This document shows, in pieces, positions 47,644 to 61,300 of a stretch of DNA of 64,000 nt. Under the pieces are notes generated by a model. It had not been told where the DNA came from and made no database searches. It saw nothing but the letters and a program-made list of their open reading frames with translations. Positions within the stretch are counted from its first letter, which is position 1. The number at the start of each line of letters is the position of its first letter. Made by a program: the position numbers and the translations under genes. Where the stretch lies: the NCBI RefSeq assembly GCF_020184175.1, contig NC_065530.1:21305260-21369259 (forward strand). The letters are read 5' to 3'. Source of the stretch: Aphis gossypii. Its lineage: Eukaryota; Arthropoda; Insecta; Hemiptera; Aphididae.

Positions 47644-50460
47644 ATTGTTTAATATTTAAGTTTACTTATTTTATTTATTTTATGTAAATGCCATTTTTTT
47701 TCTTTTTAGTTTTAAGTTATTTTAAATTAATTAACTACAACAAAACAATATTACCAATTATTTTGTAAGGGTACTCAATTTTTAAAAAAACAAATTTACA
47801 ATTTTATTTTTGTATTTTTGTGTGAATTATTATTATATTATATTATATTTTAATTACAATTAAATTGTATTGAAAATAAATCATTTAAATCATATTTTCA
47901 TGTATTTTAAATTACAGTAAAATAATTTTTTAGCATTGGTGTACCTTTAACTGTAAACCCATGATGTATCAATATTTTATATTTGAGGTGTTTAAGAAAG
48001 GTATCATAAAATGACCACAATGTGGTACGAAAAAATGTTAGGTAAGTTTTATCCAAAGCATACACTGAGTATAACCAAATCAGTTGTAATTGACTTTAAA
48101 TGTATTTTATTAGGTAAGCAAAATTTAGAATACTAGCTCTATGTGTAAACCTCGGTATGATTATACCTTGATTTGTCTGGAGACAAAGTGATTTGGTGAT
48201 TAGAACAGTGATTCTAAAAATCTAGTATAATATGTTGTTGGAAGACGAAAACTGAAAGAATTTAATGTATAGCAAATATTTAGAAAGGACTTAGAACTAT
48301 ATAATTGAAACAGTATTTTATTTATTGAATTAAATACTGAAATATCAATAGTAAAAATAGTAATAACAAAAATGCTTTTATTTTTTACGTGATACATTTA
48401 TATTAAATTTAATGAATAAAACTTTTGGAAAAATGAGTATAACATTTTTTTTTTTTTGTGTAGGTACCTAACTAAATATTTGATACAAGCGATATCACAT
48501 TTATTACCTACACATTTAATGTATAATAAAAATTTAAAACACGCCTTTCTAGTTTGGTTATAATGCAGAACCATTAATTGTTGGAGTCAAATTAGACTTA
48601 AACACAGCATGTATCTACCTAAACCTAATTGTACCTATATAACAACTTAACAACTAGAGTTATATCTATGTTATTATCCTCGCAGTTTCAATCAAATTCG
48701 TTTGAACTATGAGTTATTTTAGACTTGGCAATTGAAACTAAATAAAACATTCACGAAAGTAGAAGAAATTAGTAGGCACCCATCATACCTAGTCATTTAT
48801 CTTTGTAAATAATTGTCCACTGATGCATCTTGACCTGGGTATTTATTCCTTTGACATTTCGTAAAGTTTTGATCCTCGTGTGCGGACCTTTATGCAGACC
48901 CGACAGACTAACTTCTGTCCTTTAATTACACACGAAAATGGGGATGTGACGAATTCATGGTCGACATTAAGCACTTAATAGAAGACATATAATACGGGTC
49001 AGAGCACGTTGTTTGGATATTTGAACAGTATAATATTATATTGTACTCTTCAATTAAATATTATTATTTAATTTTAAACAACGATACGTATCAGATAATA
49101 ATTAATAGGTACCTAGGTACCTTCTGACTTTTATATTATGTATATTTGTATATATTATACTTACCTACCTAGTTAATTTTCGAATACTTATTGTTCAATT
49201 AAAATTATACTTACATTTTATATTCTTCTCGCTGAAATAAATATTTTTTTGGCATTTTACAATTGTTTATGTATACCCAAGGTATATTCACCTATAGTTA
49301 AGTAATATTTACCTATTAAACTATAATAATATTTATAACCTATAGACTAAAGTAGAATAATTATATTCCATTCGTAAATATAAACCAAAAATGGTATTAC
49401 ATTTTTGTTAGGTAGGAACTAGTAAATGTATATTAATATAGACAGGTGATTATAGATAGATAGTCATAATTTATATTGAAGGTATATTTGTTTTAAAATA
49501 GTTTCAATCATATAAGTAGGTACCTACCTACACATCGTACATACTACACAGTGAATTTTAAATTTTAAATTGACATTTTTTCAAGAGATCAAACTTAAAA
49601 GTTTATATTATAGGTATTACGTTTTTCCAATAACTCTTACTGTATAGATAAAAAGTTATATGTTTTTAAAGTTTTTCTTTTTTGTATTATTAAATGATCC
49701 TTACAAGTTACTATCAATGTCCAAATTTACTAACTTGTATTAAATAAAAGAAGGTAATAAAACGATTATTTCTTGAAGAATATGTTTATTAGATTATTAT
49801 TAGGCCTTATATGTAGGTAGATATTAGATAGTAAAAAACACAATCTCTATAAGTAGATATCGTAGGTGCATAGTTCAATTTATTATACGATATACCTTTA
49901 AAAAATGTATATATAAAGTTTATTCAAGGATAAATGTAACATGAAATATAAAAATTTTATAAATTAAAAAAAAAAAAAAAACGAATGTGCAACAAAACTA
50001 ATTTTTTTAATTTGAACCGCTTTTATGAGATCAAATTTGAATTGCTTTAATTTTTTTAAAGTAACTGATTTATAAAGTATTTTTCAATCTTAAAAATTGA
50101 CTTGTCGAGAGTGAGATAAACTTTTGATATATATATGCAATTATATTTTTTAACAGTCTATCTAAAACTCTACAATATGATATTCCATATAATTTCGTTT
50201 GTTTTTTTAAACTCAGGTGTGATGTTGTTCACATAGACCTTTAAAGGTAAAAAGTCTGTGTGTCGTAAGCAAAGCACATTAACATTATTTTCACCAAAAT
50301 ATCAAATCTCAAATCTTTATGTACAATTTTGAATTTCAGTTAAAAATAAATAAACAAATTTATACATATCTAGACATAATTCCATCCTTTTATTTTATTA
50401 AATACCTACCTAGGTACTTATTTATGGTTTGTTACAATATTGTATGTATTATGATAATAT
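47644..50460. other. Intergenic; polyA signal of MINPP1-like gene
   Basis: AATAAA at 47875-47880 ends the MINPP1-like transcript. A slightly less AT-rich stretch at 48820-49015 has no open frame of note. Nothing else was recognised. Confidence 0.5.
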
Positions 50461-50760
50461 TGTTACCACAGTTTTTGTTGTTGGTTGTAATATTATGTAT
50501 GTTTTCTTATATACCTATGTATATTGTATAAAAAAGATTCATTCGTATTTTAACCAATGAGTTGTTTACGTAGTCTCGTGAAATATTACATTGGCGACAA
50601 ATGGAATATGTGAAAATCACGTGAGTAATTTTTTTAAAAAGATGAATATGTCTACTAGCGGCAGTGGTGATGGGAGATCTAATCCTAGCAGTAGCATAAC
50701 TATAATTGTTCAGATTTCTGAATTCAATTTTAAAGACTTTCTTATAGGTAGCATCTGAAA
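50461..50760 (+). mobile_element. Possible Ty3/gypsy-type LTR end with start of internal region
   Basis: 50461-50590 begins TGTTACCACAG and ends ATATTACA (TG...CA termini) and contains a TATAAAAAAG promoter-like motif. It is followed immediately by TTGGCGACAAATGG, similar to the primer-binding junction of Ty3/gypsy elements. A short open frame from about 50642 (MNMSTSGSGDGRSNPSSS) could be the beginning of gag and stops after about 38 codons. No second LTR, protease or reverse transcriptase is present, so this is at best a fragment. Confidence 0.3.
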
Positions 50761-53700
50761 GGAATCAAATTTCAATTAATATTAATCTATCATTGTAACT
50801 AGTATTGAAATATAAAATATATTTACCTATTTACCAAAAATTGGCTTGTTTATTAGTAAAATTGAAAAATTGTTTTTATTTTTCAACCCTAAATATGTAT
50901 ATTCTTTCAAAATAATACCATCTAAAACTTTCCTCATTATTTTGTGTATCATATCCTTTAAAGTTTACCTATAATTTACAAATTATTACAGTAAATAGAT
51001 TGATCCATATCTCAAAAATAAATTAAAAATAATTACTTTTAATAAGTTCTTTATGTTTTATGCAGTAAAAAAAGCCCAAATTAAATTCACGGTCAAGCAT
51101 TTGAAATACTTCGTGTTACTTTTATCGTTGAACACACTGTATAATATTGTATTATTAAAGCTGTAAGCTATATAAATTAAATAATACAATAGCCAACAAT
51201 TTGACATAAATTACAATGATTATAATTACTTATGTACTTAGTACTTATATTATGTACTATGTAGGTAGATATATACCCATTTACGAAGAACATGTTTGAA
51301 TTTTAAACGATTAAACTACCTTTATAAGTATATAACCATTACCACCAACAGTTATTACGTCCACAGCCCAAATTGATAATAAAATAGAAATATAAGTTAT
51401 AACTGTGTCAAAATATTGATGAGAAAACTCAGTTTTTATTTTACAGTAAAAGTTCATGAACTAGATTAATGTGTATTAACAGTAATTTGTAATTCAGTAC
51501 CGTGGTAATATTTTAAAAGGCATTAGAGAATGCTACCATCTTTCATTTTTTTTTCGTGTTTAGTAAATTGATTATTTATGCCCCCCCCCCCCAAAAAAAA
51601 AAAAAACTTCACTATATGTTTACTTTCCTCTATCTTTTTATTAATTTTTTTATTAAATTAAATAAAATAAATTAAGTACCTAGAGTTATTTCAAGTCTCA
51701 GTAAAATAATATTAAAAAATGTTTATCTTTCTATTTAAGTGGCACTTTGGATCTATTGACTATTATACTTATATATTCTGTACATAAATAACATATGCAT
51801 AATACATGCCTATGGTCCATATTGATATGGTTATACTTCAGCTATTAGGTACGTCTTATACATTTTGCAAAGAAATTACTATGTACTTACGTGACAATTA
51901 TACCTAGTTATTTTGAACCGATCCATAAATTAATTAATTTTAAAAATGGTTCGAATTTTATCTAGAAGTAAAAAAAAATTTCAGTATTATCTAAAATAAT
52001 AAGAGAAAAAAATTAAAGAAAAACAGATATTTTTATGCTAAACCAATTTTTGAACAAATCGCATTTATTTTAATTCAATACCTAATATTTTAAAACACAA
52101 TATATTTAATATACATAATATATGAATATGAATATATTGTCAATATATTCAACAAATGTTAACATTATTTATTTTTTTACTATTTATAGAATTTTTCACT
52201 TTCAATTTTTTTTAGCTTATTTTTAATTCATATCAGTCGGTAATTAAAACAAATTTAAACTTCCTTTTATATTTTTAGTATTCGAATTAAAATTAAAAAT
52301 ATTATAAATACTTTTAAACATTTTTTTTTTTTGTATAAGAACTTCAAGTTTAAGTTTTTACAAGATTCATTTTAATGTGAGTATCATAACAATTTGGAAA
52401 TTATTTTGTAGTTAAAAATGTATTAGTTTTTTTTTTAAATTTAACACCAACAATTTGAAAAATTAACACAATAATCTTCATAATTCCTTCTTACAGAATT
52501 ATAAAAAGCTCACGACTGTACATACTATTAATTTTCAAATGTTGACGAAATTGACCATTTGAACGAATAATAACAGTTTTAGTATTTATTGTTGTAATTC
52601 AAAATATATTATTCGTAGGTAATTGAACGTTTTTACCATTGCTTATATTATTGATTATACAGTTTAATGTATACACACAATTGTCAATTACATTTTCAAA
52701 ATATTTAAACAATTTTTAATTATTAATATTGTTCGTATTATAATATTATTATGTACACACCTACGGAACGTTTGCGGAATTGACTATTAAACATTAATAA
52801 CAGAGCTAGTATTTAGTAATATTATATTTACTGTATTATGTAATACATACTACCTATAAGACATAAGTTACTATCAAAGTTAGTTCAAGACGTTCAGGTA
52901 ACCCCATAATATAGTTACCATATAGATATTTTAATAATGGAAAACAAAATATTATTAAGCTTAGAAACACTCTATGCTAACAGACTGTCTACGCTCAGAT
53001 TAATTTTTCGTATGAAATTATTTATTATTGAATGCAAAGTTAACTCGTCCATTATATTGGCCTACTAAATGATGAGAAACGATGAATACTCAATATATAT
53101 AATATATATATTAGACGGCAGATCGAATTCCTCGGTTTTATTTCTTATAATATTTCGTTTTGTGCACTTGGCTACCAGTAAATGTATTTAAAACACTTTT
53201 CAAGTATTTTAAGAATTTATAACATACTATACATAGGCATAAAGTCATATATACATTAAAGTATTGATATTCGTTTATGATAATGTGTACCTAGTTTTTA
53301 TTTTTAATTGTATAATAATTATTAACTACGCCTTATGGCTTATACAATATTGTATTGTTTCTAATTTATAACCTTACACAAATATTATTTATTAGTTATT
53401 TACGTTTATTTTATTTTATTTTGAAAAATTCATTGAAATATTATATTATTGTGAATTATTTTGTAAACATTTATTATGGACTGTCATTACTCATTATTTG
53501 GTATAATTATATAAATTAAAATTATATTTATAACAAATTGTTTCTTTTAACTAAGTATAACTTTACTATATATATTTTTTAAAAACAGCGTGATTATGTT
53601 TATTAATGGTATATAATTAAATTGATATTATAATATTTTAATAAAACATTATTAATGCCTAATTATACGATAAGAAAAAAATACACAAAATACGATTGTA

Positions 53701-53774
53701 CTTCATTATAGGTACAACTATATAGCTAGGTAACTAATCTGGACTCTGAATTAAATAATGATATTTTTTTTTTT
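50761..53774. other. Gene-poor AT-rich sequence
   Basis: No exon or element end was recognised apart from the C12/A14 tract at 51581-51606. Confidence 0.5.
51581..51606. repeat. Poly-C/poly-A composite homopolymer
   Basis: Twelve C directly followed by fourteen A. Together with the G runs at 32.2 and 58.4 kb, this is one of three long G/C homopolymers in otherwise AT-rich DNA. Confidence 0.9.
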
Positions 53775-53991
53775 TTATTGAATGGAGACTGAAGTATATG
53801 TTAGGTTTTTTAAGCATTGATTGATTATATTAAAACCTTTCAAAGATAGTAATCCCGTCAATCCCGGAGAACCAATATCATCCTCATTTAATAAGTCATA
53901 TAAATTTGCATAGTACCTAATATCTGAAGCATTTCTGTTTAACTCACAAAATGTGACTCCCAATTGGGTAATCTGTAATTTGTATGAATTT
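53775..53991 (-). other. Exon-like open segment, 72 codons, unknown
   Basis: On the minus strand an acceptor-like tttattttaag is followed by 72 codons ending in TAA. The composition looks like protein (LGVTFCELNRNASDIRYYAN, then LYDLLNEDDIGSPGLTGLL) and unlike the Ile/Asn/Lys-rich chance frames around it. No Met start in good context, no upstream exon that joins in frame, and no recognisable domain were found. It could be the last exon of a gene whose other exons are too small to see, or a relic. Confidence 0.35.
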
Positions 53992-54005
53992 CTTAAAATA
54001 AACAA

Positions 54006-57000
54006 AATTAATTTAACGTATAATCATTTAAAAAAGGTATGTTAAACATTTTCATTGAGGTTTTTATGCGTATGCTGTAGAATAGTTTGGAGACAATTGA
54101 TTCAAACTCAAGATGAGATTTGATAAAAGAAAATTATAATGTTCTCAATGTTGGTATCTATAAAATTAACCGTGATTATATTTATTAATTAATCTCAGCA
54201 TATTAAAAACGTGCTTAATATAGGTGCTAAACTGCTAATATGAATAGAAAAATCAAAATTAATATATATAAGAGAATCCCTAAATGATAAATAGAAGTAA
54301 CTCGCAATGATGATTACGTATAGCCTAAGCGTGAAAAAGTAATAACACTGTACTTGTACTCATTTATATTTAATGGTAGGCAATTAACACGACTCAATTC
54401 AACAAAATTATTAAAGTTTAATTGTAATTTTGAGGTATCATTTGGACTTAAAATTAACTGTTTTTATATTATAGACCTTTATCCTTTTATTGTTTTGGCT
54501 AGTGCCTGCCTAAAATTTTGACTAAAAATTAAATATCTATAGGTACTATTTTTAAATTTCTTTGATACAGTATTACAATAAGTTTAAGGGCATTAATTTA
54601 AAATTGCATTTTCAATTTTAATCACTCTTAAGCTAAATATGTTTAGTTTAAATAGATGTATAGAATTCAATTCGATACATGATAGCAAATAAATATACCT
54701 ACATATATTATTATCTTAAAACATGTTAAAAGCCTAAATATAAATTTATTAATTTTTTATAAGCCAATATTTAATATATACTTAAAGTCTATAAACAAAA
54801 TAGAATTAAATAAATACATATATTTCTAAATGCATTTTTAACATAAGAAATAAAGTTACAGTTGTTAAATAAATACAAACTTAGATTCAAACCAACATAT
54901 TCTATTTTAAATCTGTCACATTGGTACTTCCTTATACGAGTATATAGTGAAAACTGTCTAGAACGAATGTATCGTATTGTTTTATTTGTTTTCTTTTTTT
55001 TCAAGTAATATAAAACTTTGGTATTTAATTTAAAAAAAAAATCAATCGATGTAACTATTGTAGTATCTATTGTTTATCTGTAACACAAAATAATTTGCAT
55101 ATATACTATTAATATATTAACTAAAATATAAATAATTAATATAATTTAATAACTTTATTAGAATTGATTATAAATCAATGGTATTAGGCATAACCATTCA
55201 CGACCGTGATTTTGATTATGGTACAAATCGATAATATTTCAACGGCAGTCGACGGTGCAGTTTAATGAAAACCTATCATTTTCAACCAGATACATTTATT
55301 ATTTACACTTAAAACTTTTTGATTATATGGTATTTATATAATAATAAATGTATGAAGGTAGGTACTAAATATAATTATAAAAAGTTTATAATTTTATATG
55401 ATATTTAAAAAGTCTAATCCTACGTTTATTTAATCAATAAATCATAGTAGTTTAATTGAACATTTTAAACCTTGTAATCACTTATACGAAATACTATTAA
55501 ATTATTAATACTTTAATATTATAATATTCATATACATATCATATCCTAAATGGCTATTCATTTCTGTCATCTTACATTCATTCTATATTATCACGAAGTC
55601 CCACCATTTAGATGTAACCGTATTTAGATTATTTAACAAAATTTATAATAATCATTATAATATAATCCTTTAGCCTTATACATATTCGTGTCCTGAAGTA
55701 GTCTTGTTTCATTGACTGCTCCGTGTATTGTACCTGGTAAACAACGGGTAGGTACCTACAACGTAACAATACTGCTTTTAAAAATAATAAATTAACTACC
55801 TACAAAGGTTTCGTTAACAATGGAACTTACTATGATCTCATTTTTAATATACCTACTCAAATTATTATTTCTGACTTTAAATTTTAAAATTTACATTATA
55901 TGTAATATTAATATTACATAAAATTATCTATGGAATATCAAACGTTCACTAAAACGCATTTCTCTTGAAATGTCGTTCTTCATTGTCATGCACAATATTA
56001 GTTCTCACAATGAAAATCCTTTGATAAAAGGCCCCCAGACATTTGGTTTCTGATTAACTTGCATAGCTAGCACAAAGACTTTAGGTACACGGTTTTAATT
56101 ATCATATACAAATAAACCGATACAGCGCTTTGAAATATATATATAAATAAACCCGTGTTAAAATTTTGCATTTTCATTATTCACAAAATAGACATATTTG
56201 ATGGAATTTCATAATATTAATAATTGTATAAATTCTTCAATATAAATTAATACATTTTTCAAGTATCACACAGATGCTCTGATTTTCATAATTAGTAAGA
56301 CTTAGCTTTGTAAATTATAACTAAATATAAGATCGTATATATGTATATTTTTTATTCAACAAAGACAATAATAATAATATAAAAAATCGATTTGGTATAT
56401 TATGTCTATTTTTGACGCTCTGATAGTTTTATATACTTACACATTAAATTAAACTAAATATAATAGGTACCTATACATTTATCGTATTAAGTATAAAGTG
56501 AACAACTAAATTTAATATTACTACTATGTCTTTACTATCATATCTTGTTTTTTATAAGATAAAGTCCACTTTTTTCTTCATCGTTGTGGTCAACTTATAA
56601 AAACATTGATACTTTTTTCTTTCGCACATTTATTTTTAATTTAAAAATAGTAATTTATTTTTTTATTAGATATTTTCTCTATGTTCCCCGATTTTGTAAT
56701 ATTCTTTACTTATAAATATCACTTAGATTATTCATGAAATCTGAGTCATTTTCTTAATAAATTAATAATATTCTAAAATATACTTAATTTAAACAATATA
56801 AAGTACATTTTTAATTTTTCACCGGAAAGTATACGGATGTATCAAGTACGACGCCAACGTCTGTGTCGATTTTAGGAAAATAAAACAACTATTGACGAAT
56901 TATGGCCGATTGATATGAAACAGCTAGGAATATTTTTAATTATGATTTTTAATTATTTCTCATTTTGTTTTCAATAATAAGTGATTTTCTAGAATACAAG

Positions 57001-57160
57001 ATTAAATGTTACAATAGTTTTATATAGGTATATTATATTAATTAACTAATTAATTAAGTGTTGATAACTCAGATCATTGGCTGTAGGATTTTGTTTGTTA
57101 CTTTAGGTCTTTGGTAGATACAACGTGTTTTAGAGTGCAGAACATGGCTAACATGGCTTT
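54006..57160. other. Gene-poor AT-rich sequence
   Basis: No gene, RNA or complete element recognised on either strand. Confidence 0.5.
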
Positions 57161-57164
57161 GTCG

Positions 57165-57228
57165 CTAAGAACCCGGATGGTCACACATCCGAGAGTTAGC
57201 AACGCCGGGTAGTGAATGACCGTATATA
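57165..57228 (-). repeat. 5S-rRNA-like dispersed repeat, copy 2
   Basis: Read on the minus strand it gives CACTACCCGGC, GTTGCTAACTCTCGGATG, TGTGACCATCCGGGTTCTTA and GCGACAAAG. It shares long blocks with the + strand copy near 19.5 kb, including the 5S C-box-like GGATG-GTGAC element. The A-box region is more diverged than in copy 1. Confidence 0.5.
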
Positions 57229-57949
57229 GCACTATATTTAGCAAACAAACATTACTCCACACATTGTTCTTACTATTTTATAATTATATTAGTAAGTTAA
57301 GTACGCATAAATTTAATCTACATTAAAAATGTTATGTTTTAGTAAAAAAGTAGAAAGGCTGTTAGTCGCTCAATGTTGATATTTTGAAATTCTGTGTTAG
57401 TATTAATCTTGCTACAAAATAAAGAAATCAATTATAAGAAACTTTAGTTGTCATTGAAAAAACTAAGTAAGTACCTACCTACTGTAGTGTATAATATAAA
57501 TGTTACGCGTTTTTACTAAGTTGTAATATCATATCATATACACTTAAAATAGATCATAACGTAGTAATAAAATATCAACTTAAAAATTGGTCCGAACTTT
57601 AATAAATTATTAACATACAAGATAGATAGGTTATAAAATGATTTGGAGTAAGGAAAAAACGAGAGCATGTTAACACAACGTGATCATTAATGTTTTATGG
57701 TTCATTTCAGTGATATTCGCTGTACCTACACATTGATTCTGAATTCTGGCGATTCCGACGAAATTCAGTTTAGAGGAATTACATTCGTCGTGTTGTCCAT
57801 AATAAACGGGTACTAACAGATTTTTTTAAACTCAGATCGACCGACCGGCGATGAATACTTTTTAAAGAACGAAATCGATCGTTTTTTATTATTTACTTAC
57901 CTATAGGTACTTAATAACTTAAGCCTTAACCAACGTTAACTACTATGCG
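57229..57949. other. Upstream sequence of the 58-kb promoter
   Basis: AT-rich, with no motif or exon recognised. Confidence 0.4.
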
Positions 57950-57979
57950 ACTTAATAGCACACTATAGGTCTGTACCTA

Positions 57980-58242
57980 CATAAAAATCAGCAACGGCGG
58001 CAGCTGTCTTTCGTACGGTGTATTTTAATATCCACTTCCAACGGACATCTCTCGCACGCGGAACGCCGTGGGCGTGTCCGGACACGTTTTCGGGCGCCAC
58101 AAAACTGTCGACTGCCGCGCGCCGGCCGAAGCCCGCGTGGTGTGCGCGCGCCGACCAATCCGTTTTACCTGTAAAACTCTGCGGCGGTCGCCGTCGCCGG
58201 TGTCGGCACACGCGGTTGACGACAGTGTCGCGCGCGCCGACC
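57980..58242 (+). promoter_or_regulatory. CpG-rich promoter / 5' UTR
   Basis: A sharp GC- and CpG-rich island runs directly into a start codon with a signal-peptide frame and a splice donor. Several open frames on both strands cross it only because GC-rich DNA lacks stops. Confidence 0.6.
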
Positions 58243-58315
58243 ATGCCGTGCCACCGAGTCGCTTGGATCGCGTACTTAGCCGCCGCCGTAGCGATCGTCT
58301 CGCAAATGTCATCAG
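58243..58315 (+). CDS. First coding exon of a secreted or membrane protein (partial)
   Basis: ATG at 58243 (CGACCATGC, acceptable context) opens 24 codons plus one base, ending at a consensus-like donor (TCAG|gtacgt). The peptide MPCHRVAWIAYLAAAVAIVS is a textbook signal peptide with a basic/polar start and an Ala/Val-rich core. The next exon would be entered in phase 1. No matching acceptor and open exon were recognised in the remaining 5.7 kb, so the gene has a long first intron and continues beyond the window. Such architecture is common for insect receptors, neuropeptide precursors and extracellular matrix proteins; which of these it is cannot be told. Confidence 0.6.
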
Positions 58316-61300
58316 GTACGTCCGCTGAACCAAAATTGTTTCACCCCCATCCTTTACACGATTTTTATGTAACATATTATAATAATTGCAATGCGTGGAT
58401 TTTTTTTGTTTTTTTTTTAACCGGGGGGGGGGGGGGGTTAATAATAGTCGTGTGTAATGTGTAGGTAAAAATACATCGCACCTACCATTACGCCATCGAA
58501 AAAAAAAAATTTTTTACTGATATCAAGTGCTGTGTTCTATACTTAATACTTAGGTATATTACTATTATTGTAACAGATCATATTATGATGGGAGTATCAT
58601 AATATTATAGTGTCATAATAGGTGTAGGTTTTTTTTCCATATTCTGGAAAAAATCTTACTATTCGAGATTGAATAATAATGACGAAAAAATTAATATTAT
58701 ACGCACAATACGACGTTAAGCGTTGTACGCACGCACTTGTAGCTTGCGGTTGTCGTGTATATTATTTGCTTACCTATTATAATAATGATTTAAAAACGTA
58801 TTATAATAAATATCTTCAAAATAATATTATACAAAATTTTGAGCGTATCTATCGTATAAAAAAAAAACCAGCCAATAAACGAAGTTTGCCGAACCTATTA
58901 GCTACGTTTTTTTAGTAAATGACTTCGCATAGTCTGTCGAAAACAACAGCAAGCTTTTTTGAATAACCGATAAAAAAATAACTAAATAATAATCAAAGAG
59001 ATTTATGTAATTAAAAATTTCTTTGCCGGTAGAAAAGTTCTTACATAGAAAATAGTATACGTACATGGCTATGTATGTTTAAACTTCTCCTCCCTGAACT
59101 ATTACTCTGTTCCAGAGAACTAACATTTTTCATTGTTCAGAGAACACAGTTCAGTGTCAAGAAAGCAACCCGACAAGTGACTTATTAAAGTACATAAATT
59201 TTAGTTATTATGTTTTGCCGTAATAATTAACGTTAGTTTCATAAATCTTATTTTAAAAGTTGGACAATCTTAGAATATATTATATTATTATATAAAGTGA
59301 GGCTTAATCACTATAATTTTAAAATCGTTGGAATCTTCCACAAAAAACAATATGATATACAATTTAGAATTAAATATAATATTGTTAAACTTAATATTGT
59401 TATTAATAGGTATTTCATAATATCATTTATCGTATGTATAACCGTTAAAGTATTAAATCTATAAAAAATAATTAAATTTTTTCGTTATAATAATAATAGT
59501 ATAATTTAACACGCACCTGCATACTAATTAGGCATTTAATATAAATCATTTTATTAGACATATTTTCTTCAGTATATTTTTTAAGATTTTTATTAAGTAG
59601 GTAATTTTAATATGAATTTTAAATCAAAATATTATCTTTGAAGTAAAAGATTACAATAAATTAGAACAAAATTCACCACACGGATAGTTAACTTTTTTTA
59701 TGCTTACTTAAAATGTGTACACTGTACAGTTGATTAATACAGTTAAAAACCAAACAATATTAATATATATGTATATAAAAAAAATAATTAAAACATACTT
59801 TACCTACCTTAATACTTTGTAAGATTCAAAACGGATAGCGGTGAATTGGTCGTCGAACGGTTATTTTCAGTATTTTAGTTATTTTGTTACACTAGGTACC
59901 TATAAGTATATTTCAGAGTTTTTTGTTTATTATACGAAAAATATATATTATGTTTTTATTTATTCATTAATAAATAATATCTTATTGAATTAGAATAAAG
60001 GTTATCTTTATGTGTTGTCGGTTCATGCTGGTCCAGTATTATGTGTATTGACTGTGTTTTTATTGTATGATAATAAAGTAGTAGCAGATTGTATAAGGAA
60101 TGAAAAACGAAAAAACTAAATTTATTTATAACTAATAATATTGTATTATAATTGTAAAAATTGTAAAATTAATAATATAACACTGCAGTAGAAGTGTAGA
60201 GTAATATATATGTATATACATGTTGATTTTTTTGATGATCATTTAACACTTATTATTTTAAAAACTATTAACGTTTTAGAAAATTCTTTTCTAATACAGC
60301 TATTAGTTTCCAGTAGAAGTAAAACAAGTGTCTTACATTTTTGAATGAAAACACATATTTTTAGTTTTAAATTCTAAAAAAAAAAAATTGTTTTATAAGT
60401 ATTTAAAGTTTAGGTGAGCGGATAATTGTGTGGCTCATCCCCGAACTATTTCTTCAGGTCGAATTATTATACCTATATCGATATTATCATATTATTATGA
60501 TATTATTATCGATATTATTATATCGAATTATTCCGAAAAAAAACATTTTGCTTCAGAATATAAATTAAAAATGTATATTGATATTCAGTGTGGTAAAATA
60601 TTTAAAAATATAATTTTTTTAACTTATATATATTTTTGCTAAGTATAAATCTAATGATTTTATTATATGTTATTTGTTTGTTTGAATCTGTCATAAACTA
60701 TTGGTTCGTAAAAATATTTCAATATTTAACTTTCGGGATGGTTTCTGGGTTAGGTTAGTTGGTATTTAAGGGGTAAAAAATAAAAAGATAGTGCTTTTCT
60801 TAATAATCAAAAAAAATAAAAATAAAAATAAATAATAAATAAGGTAAAACGGGAATTTGTATAGTTAATAACATAATATAACCACAGAAACTTGAAATTT
60901 TCAACAAGTGTTTATATTACTATTTTCTGTGTAGTCGTATGGTATAATTTTTTTGTGAATTCCTTTTGAGCTATTTATACGAATGATCATTTTTTTCTTT
61001 TATACATGTTAATGAAAAAATATTCACAGTGTGAAAATTCTTGACAATTTAATATAATATTTTATATAAGTTAATTTTTATCTGTATATAAATACTTAAA
61101 ATATATAGGCAAATATTTTTTTTAAATATTTATTTAAATTGAGAATTTTTATGGAGTTTATCAAAATTACAAACATTTTCAAACTATTTTGTAGGTATAA
61201 AACGTTTTTTGTATACTTAAGATTTGAAATTTTAGAGCAAGATTCCTCATAAAAACTTTATGCTCAGTGCTCAACTACATATTATGTTTAGCAGGAGAAG

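Noticed and set aside
57963..58464. Several Arg/Ala-rich frames on both strands across the CpG-rich island
   Set aside because: GC-rich DNA with few stops. Only the 58243 start with its signal peptide and splice donor has gene-like features.
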